NCBI GenBank assembly: GCA_023213315.1
Contig: JAKCPI010014145.1
Span: 1-64,000, forward strand
Length of the DNA: 64,000 nucleotides
Source of the DNA: Euborellia annulipes
Lineage: Eukaryota > Arthropoda > Insecta > Dermaptera > Anisolabididae
Direction of reading: 5' to 3'
A program made the position numbers and the translations under genes. Positions 38,496 through 49,747 of this stretch are shown here, piece after piece (within the stretch, counting starts at the first letter, position 1; every line of letters begins with the position of its first letter). Below the pieces are notes generated by a model that saw only the letters and a list, made by a program, of their open reading frames with translations, was not told where the DNA came from and did no database searches.

Positions 38496-38857
38496 TGAGG
38501 GGTTCAGAACTAAAGTGAACCAAGTCAATTTTTTACTCTTTTGAGAAAAAATGAATCAAAGTTGAAATTCTTCTTAAAATATACAATATTTATTTATTTT
38601 TCAGTAATCATTAACAACTTAAATTATACTTTATCTAAGTACACATTTTAAATTTTATATTCAGATTTTTGGATTTTTAGATTTTACCAGATTTTTTTTT
38701 TGCATTAAGGAACTGCTGCACTCTGGTGGATTAGTATTTCAATTCGGACATGGTTCATTATTACACCGAATAACTACCATAATTTACTATCAAAAAAGAG
38801 AAAAATAAGAAAATTGTTTGCTTTTGGACTTGGTCCACTTTTGCTTTGAACCCCTCA
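38496..38857. mobile_element. small inverted-repeat transposon with TA flanks
   Basis: Terminal repeats TGAGGGGTTCAGAACTAAAG ... and the complement of TGAGGGGTTCAAAGCAAAAG, about 33 bases each, flanked by TA on both sides. TA duplication suggests Tc1/mariner affinity; this is inference. Confidence 0.6.
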
Positions 38858-39521
38858 TATATTAAATTGATTCCTTTATTAACTAATTACCAAATTTGAT
38901 CAAATATTTTTTTTTTTTATTTGATTGGAACTAATCAACAAGATAATAATAAAATTGGTTTATCTAATTCTACTAAAAAAAAAACCCTTATACATTTATA
39001 AGAAGGATTTATTATGATTTATACGAAATATAACCCTAATAATTATGGATCTATTCAGTTGGTGGTGTGAAACAGCATATAGAGTTTGCTTTAGCACTCT
39101 AACTTATGCTCGAGGAAACCTTCTTTGATAAGCCTCTGTTTTCACGCGATGTAGATATGAAAGCGGCCCCTTTAATATTATATATCGCTGGTGTGTAATG
39201 GTTAAACCACTCCCCGGCCCGAAGCTTCTAAAATGACGACGTCTATAATATAAAATGTAATGGAACGTGCCAAGCCAATGTATGTAATGTCTAAGGTATG
39301 CGATATAATGCATAAATATAGCATAGAAGAAAGATATAGTAGATCTGCTTATGTCGATGATAAAAAGTTTTTCGGCCATACACTGACCCGTTCTTGAAGA
39401 ATTTTCACATAAAGATAAAAAAAAAAAAAAAATTATATTAAATTTTTTTCATGGATATATCATTTTCATAATCTAACTTTTAAGAATACCAGGCAAAGTA
39501 ATACAAGATGATAACAAAAAA

Positions 39522-40228
39522 TAAATCATAAAAAAATATGGACTTTTATAAATTATCATGGTTTATATTTTTAATAATATTCTCATCAAATTTTATTTAA
39601 AAAAAAAAAAATACCTTACCTAAAAATATTTAATATCTACTACATTTAGAAATGGAGAGTGGGAACATAATCCAAGAATTGACAAAACCCTTTAGTCCTT
39701 ATTTTCTGGATGAGAAGTGAGACTTTACGATTCATCTTTTATAAAAAAATTTGCTTTTTTTTTTCTTTTTCGTATACGAAGTGTACAGTATATAAAGAAA
39801 AATCATATAATAATAAAAAATTCGACTTTGAGATTTTGATGATTCTCAACGTTTTAGACCTCCCTGAGTCGAAAAAAAAATAATTTTTAGAATTATATCT
39901 GCCTTCTATACCAAGGGTCGCAGGTTCGAATCCCAGGCATTCCGATGATTTTATTTAAGCCATTTGGATACAAATGGCTTAAATAAGAATGCTTGGACCC
40001 CAAATATATATATTATAAAAATATTAGTATCATTAAAAGTCTGAGTTGTCAAGAAGACTGTGTGAATGGGGAAAAAATGTAGGTGTTTAAAAAAAAAAAA
40101 AAGAAGAATGTCTGTGTGTGTATGTGGAAAACACGATTACTTAAAAACGCGAGCAGCCAGATTGAATCATGATTATTAAAAATATAAACCATGATAATTC
40201 ATATTTTTTTAATGATTTATTATATCAA
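39522..40228. repeat. spaced inverted repeat enclosing other repeats
   Basis: About 57-base arms at 39522-39581 and 40172-40228 (TATCATGGTTTATATTTTTA and complement). Between them lie a minus-strand R1 fragment (about 39818-39885) and a plus-strand family C SINE lacking its head (about 39895-40075). Confidence 0.65.
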
Positions 40229-41474
40229 ATATGGAATATAGCAGTATACTTTACCTAATAAGTTTTTTCAAAAATTTTGAAATTTGTAATTTTTTGTCAT
40301 ATTATGATAATTTAAACTATTTTAAAATGGTTTTATTAATTTCATAAGTAGGCTATATTTTTTTAGCCAATGGCTGGCAAAATAAAGAAAAAGAAAGCTT
40401 TCATTCTTTGTTTTTTTTTTTTTTTTTTCGAAAACTGAATAATTTTTGCAATAATCAACGATGAAATGACAATTTCTGCTAATAGGACAGAGGAGTCGAG
40501 GCTCAAAAATTGGCTGCCAAATCCTGTCTTATATCAACTGATATCTACAGCCACCTTATAACTATAAAATTTCTGCTAATTTTGAAAAAAAAAAAAAAAA
40601 AGAAAATGATTCTTCAAGTTATAATGATATGCTCCATTTTTTACAATTTTAGTCAAAAATATTCATCTAGCATTCAACTCTAATGGTCAGAGAAAACAAC
40701 TCTAAATCTTGGAGAGATCAAGTGCGATTCAAGATAAGCAACCAACACGCATGTATATTTGCTCAGCTCATACAACAAAATTTTTCAAATCCATTCTGAT
40801 CTGAGATCTTATCAAAAACGTTTAAAAAATAAATTAATATCATCTCTATAATCACGTCTCTCTAGAATGGGCTGAGTCAGATCTCTAGCCAGTGAATACT
40901 TTTGGCTGATATAGATAATATAATCACGCATTTGTTGAATAAAGGAGAAAGTCTAGGGGAAGTCAATCACGAATTTTTATAGTATGAGGGAATACAGAAA
41001 CAAGCCTGTTTTGATTTTCTTTTGTAAGAGGGCACCACAAATCAACGTTAATGATAGAGGGAAGGTTCAGACTGAAAAAGGCTGAGATGAGAAATGGGTA
41101 TACTTTTTGTTGTTATTGAAAGAGATATTTCAATTAATGAGAATCAGTATACTTTTTCATTAAAATAAAAAAATTATTTTCTTAACTCTGGGCGAGCATT
41201 GAAATCCTCAGACCTATTTTAATAAGCGGATGATTTTTAAAAATATTTTGAGAATTTTAGAAATTTTTGAAAAAATAAAATATAAAACCAATTTAAGGTG
41301 TTAAATTAAAATAAATTGAACAAAATAGCACCTTATGATTCTGTTCGAACTTTTACTCATCATGTTTGCGTCTTTTATCGCATTTCGAGTATACTGCTCA
41401 TTGACGGCGATTGTAAGACGCCATCGATTCTAAGATTTTGGAAAATATTATTTTTGAAAAAAAAGTGCGTCTTA

Positions 41475-42396
41475 AGGTAGCATTCCGATCTCGCAGTGAC
41501 TGCCCGGCAGCCACTGCCCCAGCGCTGCCCGGCAGGACTGCTGTGCGGCGCTGCCAGAAGCATTCGGATAGCTGCGACCGCTGCCCGGCAGTAACCAAAT
41601 AGCCTTTATAATTCTTCTCTAAATCATTATTAAAATAATGTTTTTAATATTATCTTCATAGTTATCATATTTAAGAGACCAGATGAGGTTGATTATATGT
41701 ATGTATTTATTATTTCCTTAATATATGCTATAATTTATATAAATAGTTTTTTTTTTAAGTAAATTTTAATAATATTATTATCAATAAATGAAGAATTATA
41801 ATACAAATATTTGAAAAGAATCGGATTTCATTAAAAAAAAAATGGGATTGCGGCAGGTTCGTCAAAATAAATAATTTCAATGAAAATTGGACGAGCAACG
41901 AACACGAGCCGCAAACTGCTCGCAGCAGAGCAGAGCGCAGAGTGTACGTACCTTTAATATATAACTATGTCAAATTTAAATGAACGAAAGAGAGAACTCG
42001 TGAAGAGACTGATTGAAGTCGAAGAAGAGGAAGACGAAATAATGTTGCTATTACTTTCATCAAAGAGGAATGAAATTGATTCATTATTGATTCATATGCT
42101 CCCATATATTTTCCCGAACATCAATATCCTTATAGAATTTTAGTTAAGAATTGTACAGCGCTGGATTTTTAGAAATTAAATCAACCGAAAACTCATCATT
42201 TTCTTCAGTAAATGTCGCAATCTTGGCAATTTGAAGCGAGCAGCGCTGCCGGGACTGCTCGGAGCGGCTGGTCAGCGCTGCTGGAATCAGGCAGCCACTC
42301 GCCCCCCGGCGCTGCTGGGTCGCTTGGTCGGACACTAATTCTTAGAAATCCATTTGAGCGGTGCGCAGTGTGTGTCTGCAGATCGGAATGCTACCT
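41475..42396. mobile_element. PIF/Harbinger-type element, 922 bases
   Basis: Perfect 17-base terminal inverted repeats (AGGTAGCATTCCGATCT) flanked by TTA on both sides (41472-41474, 42397-42399), the PIF/Harbinger signature. Subterminal regions are unusually GC-rich with repeated CTGCCCGGCAG / GCGCTGC palindromes, possible transposase binding sites. The interior holds a short ORF (41967-42143). No DDE domain is present, so the element is non-autonomous. Confidence 0.85.
41967..42143 (+). pseudogene. 58-codon ORF inside the Harbinger-type element
   Basis: ATG to TAG, 58 residues: MSNLNERKRELVKRLIEVEE, then EEDEIMLLLLSSKRNEID and a tail ending NILIEF. An acidic run followed by a leucine run and basic residues resembles the N-terminal part of PIF/Harbinger transposases, where glutamates and leucines precede an arginine-rich stretch. 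The catalytic part is missing, so I take it as a truncated transposase remnant; the match is from general family character and is weak. Confidence 0.45.
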
Positions 42397-44459
42397 TTAG
42401 AATCGATGAAATATGGTACTAAATAATAAACCACGATTAATGCCAAAAAAAAAAATAATAATGAAAATAAAGTATTTTAATTTATATATTATATTTAATT
42501 TATTAATGAGTGCCAGAATAAAAAAATATTCAATTTGAATTTTTTTCTCCCAAGTAAACAATCCCGCAATGTTTTTTTTTTTTGTTTCCTTCTAAAATGG
42601 CTTTAATAGATATAACATTAAACTGAAGCTTTGGACTAATCGTCCACAATACTAACCACCCTGGTTCCTTTTCTCTTACGCTCTTGCAAACAAGGAGGCT
42701 ATTTCCACGAGGACAATCTGATTTCAGGTAAGTGGAATTCCTTCAAAAACCCCATGGAATTCATTGCCTCGTTCTTCCTCTTACTGCCCTTACGTTTTAT
42801 TTTTTTTTATCATGTTCTCATCAGCCAACTTACAACGCAATCGCACGCAGCATGCTCTTAGTCTTTTCTTTTCTGCACGTTTGCCGTCAGTCTTTTTCTT
42901 GAGCACTTGACGCCTCGTCTATTTTGTACTGACGTAATTAAAAATCTTCGGATTTTTTTTTTGAATGAGTAGCATCACTATAGCGAACGAACGTTAAATT
43001 CTTATCGGAGCGTCTCTCTGTTTCATTAAAGATCTCGTCTCGTCTTAGGGGATGAAAAAGTGGAACTCCCTCTCCCTAGTTGAAATCCTCCCTTTCATTG
43101 GCATGGCTGCCTTTTAATAATCTCTTCTTCCCTTTCCAATGACAATGCCAATTGTTTCACTGTTATCCCGAAAATACTTTTTCAACTATAATTAAATTAA
43201 GATATCGAACGTTAATTTATTCTCTTCTTTTAATTGAACCGATAGTCCTCCTTGTTCTGCGATTTCATTATTTGATAAAGATCATTGTGTACATAGATAA
43301 TAGACATCGGGATGTTGATTCATATTTGTAACATGGAAGGAAATTGAAAAGAATTCTTTTTAAAACATTTGAATAAGCCTAGGAGTCATTTTTTTTTCTG
43401 GATGGCATTCAGAATTCTTATTAGATTTTTAAGGATCAAAAAAAGTCAAGCGGAAAATTTCTTCCCGAATATCATATCAGAAGACGGCTTGTCATGTTAT
43501 CAAGCTTCTCTTCTGACCTGGAATCCAAATCGAGCCTCTTTCATTTAGCGACTATCCAAGAGATTACCTTTGAATTCTGTTCGTTTCTATGGTTTTATCA
43601 GACCTCTTCTCTCTCTCTTTTCTCCCTATCGAACATTCCTTTTTGCCTTGTGCACTACATTTGCTTTTCATCTCCTTTTGCTGGCCCTAATCTCTCATAA
43701 AAGACCTTGTCGCTTATTCCGACTTATTTCTACGATTTGCACTTGAGATTCGGTTCACTTCTGGCTATTCTAATTCGCGAAAACGAGGCTTTCTCAAATG
43801 ATTTTTAGTGAGTCTACTTTTTTACTGAGATAAAATCATCTATCTATATGTATACAAAATAAACGAACTGAAAGTACTTTCTTTGTCACCCTTTTTGCAT
43901 TTGAGAACATTTTATTTTTTTTTATTTCATGCTCTTAAAAAAAAGAGGATTTTCCATTTTATTGGACACGTTTAGGATTACACATCCAATTCCAGTGGAA
44001 ACTTTCTCTATATTATAAAAAATATTTGCTGTAACATCTTGGGAGGATTTTCCTAGTTAGCAATCAAGTTTTATTGAACGTACTGTAGTATCATGGTGTG
44101 TGTGTGTAGTTGTTATTAGACTTTATACCTATTCAGTATGAATTTACTATGTTGCTTATTTTGTGGTTCTTTCCGTATGGTTTATCAGTTTAAAAGCGAC
44201 AACTCTAAGCCTTCTTACTTTCTTCACCTTACTTTCCATCTTGTTCAAGTTCAAAAAGAAAAACAAAAATTATTCATTGTATTGTTTGTTCTCTCAAGAA
44301 TAAAACAAAAAAGAATTCTACAATAATTAATTAAAAATTATGGAAGTCTTTTTTTAAAGGAGAGATTTAAATGTGTCCAAAACACCGAAATATGCCATAT
44401 GATAAATATTAAAGAGAAATAATTTATTTTAAATTTGATATTATATAATAATAATAATA

Positions 44460-44710
44460 TAAATTTTAGCAGATATGGTTGGCAGCCAGGGAAGAAATCA
44501 GACACAAATTTAATCAATCTTTCTAATTTTAAGAATCTTTATCTAATTTTATTTCGATTGCCGACGTTTCGGACTCAAATCGCGCCCTTCCTCAGGACAA
44601 TCTGATTTGCGTCCGAAACGTCGGCAATCGAAATAAAATTAGATAAAGATTGATTAAATTTGTGTCTGATTTCTTCCCTGGCTGCCATCCTACTCATATC
44701 TGCTAATAGT
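44460..44710. mobile_element. palindromic element with central hammerhead motif
   Basis: Arms of about 100 bases pair: AGCAGATATG ... GGCAGCCAGGGAAGAAATCA with TGATTTCTTCCCTGGCTGCC ... CATATCTGCT. One arm has an extra TTTCTAATTTTAAGAATC stretch. The centre holds CCGACGTTTCGGAC and its inverse plus a hammerhead core on the minus strand. Confidence 0.75.
44555..44602 (-). ncRNA. hammerhead ribozyme motif
   Basis: Minus strand: GATTGTC (stem I), CTGAGGA, one extra A, GGGC ... GTCC (stem II, one G-U), GAA, ACGT (stem III), C, GGCAATC (stem I). Stem I has seven pairs including one U-G. All core positions match the hammerhead consensus. Confidence 0.65.
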
Positions 44711-46467
44711 TCGGCCATCATCTCAATATTATTATAAATTTTAGTTTTTTAGTAGTCTGAAATATTTATTTTTAAATTATTAATTAAGATATATCACGTT
44801 AAATAGTGAATTTCTCAATTTGGTGTTAAAGTAAACTCTATAGACCTACTAATTAAATAGATAACTCAGAAATTAATTTTGGGGAACGAATTTGGAAATA
44901 ATACATTTAATAACAGAACAATTCTACAACAAAATTTCCAACAAAAAAAATTAGCAAAATACCAATAAAAAATTAAAAAAATTAAACAAAAATAAAAACT
45001 TAAAATGCCTATTTACTTGCTTTTAGTAACGTTCTAAACTATTTAAACAAAATCACTATTATTGACCATAAAAATCCCGAAATTTCCTGCTGAATGACAA
45101 AAAGAAAACTCCGGTTAAACAAAAAAACAAACTTCCCCATATTTGGGTGCGCAACTAAGATGATAGTAGGATAAATTGAAGTAATTAAAAGATAATTAAT
45201 TCCTAGTAATTCCACAAACTGATATTGTATATATTCAATAGATATCACAATTAAGCTTAATTTGAATAAATATGGACGGGGTTTAAATGGCCTCAGTTGC
45301 CGAAAAAGACCTTACAAAAAACTAGAGAAGCGCTACCTCATTTTCTAGTATAATATAGGCCTATTTTCAAATATGGGAAATAAAAAATTTTGTTATTAAA
45401 AAATAAACTGAGAGAAATGAAATACTCAACAAGACTCCAAGAAGATGGGTTTGCAGCAATTTAAGATAAAGAGTACATATATTTAGTATTTGTTTAACAA
45501 ATTTCTACAGAAAAGTAATAATTAACAAATGAATAAAGGATTTTATTAATTACTAGTAGGCCTACTTTTTTATGAAAATTAAAAAATGAATATTTGGAAA
45601 AAAGTAATCAAATGAATGAAAAATTTCTCAAAGAAATCAGCTTCAATTTTGTTGTTTTTATTTATTTAAAAATACATCTGTATATGAATCGAATACACAC
45701 ATGTAAATAATTAACAATTATTGATCTGTGCTCTTTCTCATTTGTCATAGTTTATTGAGAGTGATGTGCATTTGTTGAATTTCCATTAATGCATTAATTA
45801 CTAGTGAATTTATAATTGATTGTAAATAAAATGACAAGCATGATGAATAAAATTTTCATATTAAAAAAAAAAAAAAATTCATATTAGTAGTGAACTTTTG
45901 AAGAGTAAATGTTTTATTTTTTTATTTTTTCCAAGCTCGTATCATATATAAATGAATATAAACAATAAAAAAAAAAAGTTTTTTTGATAAGAAAAGCATT
46001 TGTTTTGTCTATGCATGTGATTTCATATATATATATTTTTTTTATTTAGCCAAGTAATAATACTTTGTCAGGTGACAAGAAATCCAATTAAACATTGACA
46101 TTCATTTTTACAACAGCCCACATCAGCGTTTTTTTTTTTCCTCCTCTTTTCAATTTAAAATATTATTTATCTATTCTGGGGGTTTTGACTTAATGGAAAA
46201 AGCTTGATCCCGCTCATTGAGTAGGCTATTGTACTGTTTTGTGACACAAGTCACGCGTTTCCATTTGAATTAAAATAAAAAAAATAAAAATTTACTTTTT
46301 ATCATTAAGTTGAAATATGTCATTTTAAGTTTGCATATTAACAAAAATCCACACAAAAGAGTAAAATGAGTTTTATAAAAATAAATTCATTTTATCTTTG
46401 GTAGAGAGATGGAATTTTTTATTGTTGAATGTTTCTAATCGTATAAATGAACTCTTTTTTTGTGCAG

Positions 46468-46632
46468 CCTCCGATGGACGATGGACCGGCTGGTCGTCCT
46501 GGTCTGCTTGTGGTCCAGATTGTAAGCATCATCGACGAAGGGCCTGTGCTAATCCAGCACCAGCAAATGGGGGAAAATATTGTCCGGGACGTGACAGCCA
46601 AACTACCAACTGCACTGGCGGAATGTGTCCAA
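46468..46632 (+). CDS. unc-5: unc-5 exon: second thrombospondin type 1 repeat
   Basis: The exon follows TTTTTTTGTGCAG and ends before GTGAGT. It codes residues 150-203, with the split Ala149 shared with the previous exon. It starts SDGRWTGWSSWSAC, again with a W-x-x-W-x-x-W motif, then a C-x-x-x-C segment, the family phrase NPAPANGG, and a C-terminal NCTGGMC holding a glycosylation sequon. Vertebrate UNC5 shows DGAWTEWSKWSAC and NGG at the same places. The open frame continues for about 60 codons on either side, but the splice borders and family match fix the limits. Confidence 0.94.
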
Positions 46633-47068
46633 GTGAGTGGATTCTTTTTGCATATATATTAATATATTTCTCTTTTTATTTTTATCTTTTCTATAACATT
46701 TTAACCACCAAGAGATTTTTTCCAAATATTTTCATTTATACACTACGTTCAAGGTTGAACTTTGTTTATAAAATCAGGCCTTTTCTTTTTGCCCTTTCGG
46801 ATGCCATTAGTGGTTTGGAAGCATTATAATTATCGGGCTTTAGTAAGAATATAATTTTCAAAGCAAATTTACCCCCGGTACACCTTCTAATAAGCTCTTA
46901 AAAAATTAACAAAATGAAAAACGACATTTAGGGATCACACTAAAAAAAGGGGGACAATAAAGGATATAGGCTAATGCAAAGAAATTTAAATAACCTGAAG
47001 AAGATTATCAGGATGAAGAAGACAGAACAATAATCTTAAATCAGAAATATCGTAGGAATCAGAATGAA

Positions 47069-47367
47069 CCCACACAGCACAAAATATTGCAGCAATGTTG
47101 CAGAAATATTGCGAATCTTGCATAAATTGCCAATTAATATTGCAGGAATATTGCATCAATATTGCAAATCTTGCAAAATATTGGCAACATTGCAGCGGCA
47201 ATATTCCAAGCTAGGAGTATTGCAGCAATATTGTTGCAATATTCCTATGGTCCGCGCTTTTTGCAACATTGCAGAAATATTGCATCAATGTTGGTGCAAT
47301 ATTGTCAATTTTGAGCAAGATTGGCAATATTGCTGCAAAATTCCAGCAATATTTTGTGCTGTGTGGG
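47069..47367. mobile_element. fold-back element built of AATATTGC units
   Basis: Perfect 22-base terminal inverted repeats (CCCACACAGCACAAAATATT...). The 300-base interior is almost wholly composed of AATATTGC, GCAATATT and near variants such as AACATTGC and AATCTTGC, about a dozen exact units. It lies in the intron after TSP1-2. Confidence 0.75.
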
Positions 47368-47414
47368 AATATTATATCCATAAATTGTAGTTTATAAACC
47401 AAAACAATATCATT

Positions 47415-47693
47415 TTTTTCTCTTACCATTATATGTTAATATAAAGAGAGAAAATGTTGAATTAATTCCATGTTGTGATTATAATGGGGAAATACACGTT
47501 TAGAGGTTCCAAAAAAGTGAATCCCGCAACATGGTCTGTCTGTGTGTGTTACAAAATTGTTCTGTTTGTAAATTTACGTCTTGAGTTCTAATGTTCTGTA
47601 GATGAAACTAAATATATGTCGACACAAAAAAATGACAAGATTATAACACAACTTTCATTTACCGAAGGTGCGACCAGTCACACTAGATTTTTT
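47415..47693 (-). repeat. R1 dispersed repeat, deleted copy
   Basis: Starts TTTTTCTCTTACC, keeps AACATGGTCTGTCTGTGTGT and AAATATATGTCGACACAAAA, ends in a hairpin remnant (ACCGAAGGTGCGACCAGTCA). The middle half of R1 is missing. Confidence 0.75.
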
Positions 47694-48021
47694 TCACTTT
47701 GGGCTAGCTAGAACCAAGAAAAACGGCTAACGAGATACTATTGCAATAAAATATTATTATTTTTTTTTTACAATACGTGAAACAATACTTCCCTGCCACC
47801 ACTAAAAGTCGCGTCAATCGACATGTCATACCCTATCGTTCGTTAAAAATTGAAGGAATTGTTTTCAGTATAAATCATTTGGAAAAATAACTTGTCTAAC
47901 ACTTTTTTTTGCATTTCTTCTAATATCCATATTTTATTAAGACTCTATAACAAAAATATTCTCCTAAATCTCACCTACTAATATTCTCTCCCTAATTCAA
48001 CACTTGATTTCTTGGTTACAG

Positions 48022-48063
48022 TTGACAATCCTAATACCGGCGGCGTTCAGCTCACCGAAGAAG
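48022..48063 (+). CDS. unc-5: unc-5 exon: short juxtamembrane linker
   Basis: This is a 42-base exon, acceptor GGTTACAG and donor GTGAGT, phase 1 on both sides. It adds IDNPNTGGVQLTEE (residues 204-217) between the last TSP1 repeat and the membrane helix. It is too short to be found by ORF length. It is supported by exact splice borders and by restoring the frame between the TSP1 and membrane exons. Its length is a multiple of three, so skipping it would keep the frame; it could be alternatively used, but nothing in the sequence proves that. Confidence 0.82.
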
Positions 48064-48235
48064 GTGAGTTGCCCAATTTCCTTATTAATATAATAGTTTT
48101 CATTTATTTTCATTTTTCTTTTAACCACAATATAATACCACTAATTTTTGGTTGATTGTCTATCGCTATCTATGAAATTTTTTCGACTTACCAAATCGAG
48201 GAGGTCATTAACAAGTTGATTTTTATTTTCTATAG

Positions 48236-48373
48236 CTGAATCGGAGCCGGATCTCGCTCTATATATCGGATTGGCCGTAGCTCTCGCAGTCTTCCTCCTT
48301 GTTGCCGTTTTTCTAGTGAGATTACTCCGAAGAAAAGGACGAGGTCACAGCATGTACAACATGGCCGCAAGTG
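48236..48373 (+). CDS. unc-5: unc-5 exon: transmembrane helix
   Basis: The exon follows TTTTCTATAG and ends before GTAGGT. It codes residues 219-263 after a split Ala218. A short acidic stretch (ESEPD) leads into a hydrophobic helix at about 224-245 (LALYIGLAVALAVFLLVAVF), then a basic stop-transfer segment RLLRRKGRGH. This gives the type I topology expected of UNC-5: Ig and TSP1 domains outside, ZU5 and death domain inside. MYNMAAS begins the cytoplasmic tail. The borders are phase 1. Confidence 0.93.
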
Positions 48374-49298
48374 GTAGGTTCTAAAACAAAGAAAAATTTT
48401 CATTTATACCATTCTATTAATATGTATAAATTAAAAAATTACCTTTTATCATATAAGGGGACGTCTACATATTACGCAACGCCTTTTTTAACGATATTCT
48501 AGTCCCCCCCCCCCCTCGTCAAAGTTAGTCACATACAAACAAACCTCCCTACAAATATTGTCACAACATAAAACTACCCCCTCCCCCCCCCCCGAAACTT
48601 GTTTCAAACTTTTTCTTAAAATTTCCTATCCAAAATGCATATCATTTTACCTTGAATTTTCCCCTCGTGGCTCAAATAATCACTCATTTTTCCAAATCAT
48701 TTGGTCTTTTTTTGTCTCATCCCATCTTTTCAAACTCAAAAAATTTTATAAATTCAACTTTGAATTGTTATGTTACTCTTTGAGAAACCCCCGGCTCACC
48801 CATGTCACAATTAGTAGCGTTTTGGCCAGAACCCTTCCCCCTAACGAGTTACGTAATATGTGGACGACCCCTAATGTGAATTCACTCTATAGGATTAACA
48901 AATTTTAGAGACGAATTATTTTATCTAGTTAGCTTTTGTTTACAAAACCATTTAACTTTAGTTTGGAAGAAAATGTCAGTTTAAATTAAAAATTTTAATA
49001 AACTAGTCTTTTTTTCCTCCCAACTTAAATAAATTTTAATTCCCTCGCTCTTCAAGTGGATCGTAAAACTAGTCTTCCTCAGGCCCGCTTTACATCATTT
49101 CGAAGACAAATGACCCTATAATAGAAAGGACAATAAAACCGTTTGCTCTACGTACTCCGTACAGGCAATTTACAGTTAAACATCAAAGATTTTAAGGGTT
49201 TTTTTTTTTTAATGCCTCTTCCATTGTTAGTTGTTGCTATATATTGAATAAAATATTCGCAGGTAATCCATGTTTAATTAATTTTTATTAATTTTCAG
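48374..49298 (+). other. unc-5 intron (0.9 kb)
   Basis: This phase-1 intron contains a small inverted-repeat transposon at 48457-48871 (listed). Nothing else is seen apart from T-rich runs before the acceptor. Confidence 0.85.
48457..48871. mobile_element. inverted-repeat element with TAA flanks
   Basis: GGGGACGTCTACATATTACG on the left pairs with CGTAATATGTGGACGACCCC on the right, and TAA flanks both ends (48454-48456, 48872-48874). A three-base TAA duplication fits PIF/Harbinger. It sits in the intron after the membrane exon. Confidence 0.65.
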
Positions 49299-49574
49299 AA
49301 TATCATCCAGAATATTTTCCTGAATGTGACAAGAAACATCCCCATCATCCACATCACTGCACATCGGCGGCGGCTGCAGCGGCTGTTGCTGCAGCTGGTC
49401 CAGATCTTACTCTTTCAGCTCCTCCTTCAGTGTTGCCATGTTATCAACGACCTTTGGCTAGAAGTCATTCCGAACATCATTATGATGTTCCTCATTTACC
49501 CCAATATGGCAATAGCACCTCGGCAGGAACAGCAGGGGGCGGAAGCATTAGCGAGAGCAGCTACTGTTCGACAA
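49299..49574 (+). CDS. unc-5: unc-5 exon: low-complexity cytoplasmic region
   Basis: Acceptor ATTTTCAG, donor GTAAGT, phase 1 on both sides. It codes residues 265-355 after the split Glu264. The segment starts YHPEYFPECDKKHPHHPHH, runs into an Ala-rich block (AAAAAAVAAAG) and ends in a Gly/Ser-rich stretch (GTAGGGSISESSYCST). It has no recognised fold. In UNC-5 proteins this region between membrane and ZU5 is variable and mostly disordered; it includes partner-binding and phosphorylated tyrosines. Tyr265, Tyr269 and others are available here, but whether they are used is unknown. Confidence 0.88.
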
Positions 49575-49747
49575 GTAAGTAAAATAAATAAATAATAACA
49601 ACCAAGGAGAAAGCCATAATGAAAATATCTCCAATAATAATGGGAGAGGCCAGGACTTTTAAGATAGACTATCAATTTAGGTATTATTTAAAATGAAAAA
49701 TTTGTTACATCCTATGTTTATCTTTTGAATTGTTGGATTTTGTACAG

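Larger units (their letters stand above)
19676..46467 (+). other. unc-5 intron (26.8 kb), repeat-filled
   Basis: This is the largest intron of the gene, between the two TSP1 exons. Donor and acceptor (TGTGCAG) are normal. It contains a ribozyme-bearing palindrome, R1 repeats, nested hAT-type elements, a Harbinger-type element with a short ORF and many fold-backs, all listed separately. Stretches 19680-22980, 23260-24215, 25290-25990, 27110-28870, 31275-32660, 33320-34520, 37590-38490, 38870-39510, 40235-41470, 42400-44455 and 44715-46467 hold AT-rich DNA with homopolymer and simple-repeat runs but no gene I can support. Confidence 0.85.
46633..48021 (+). other. unc-5 intron (1.4 kb)
   Basis: This phase-1 intron contains a fold-back element of AATATTGC units (47069-47367) and a decayed R1 copy (about 47415-47693), described separately. 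The remainder is AT-rich with no other feature seen. Confidence 0.85.

Noticed and set aside
42640..42735. Possible extra unc-5 exon ending at GTAAGT
   Set aside because: A donor-like site exists at 42728, but neighbouring exon phases already join and the sequence has no family similarity.
46419..46601. Minus-strand open frame over the TSP1-2 exon
   Set aside because: Shadow of the plus-strand exon; no splice support.
47064..47390. 108-codon open frame with Ile/Leu/Cys repeats
   Set aside because: It is a translation of AATATTGC units in the fold-back element.
48558..48908. 116-codon open frame
   Set aside because: It lies across an inverted-repeat transposon in an unc-5 intron and has no coding character.
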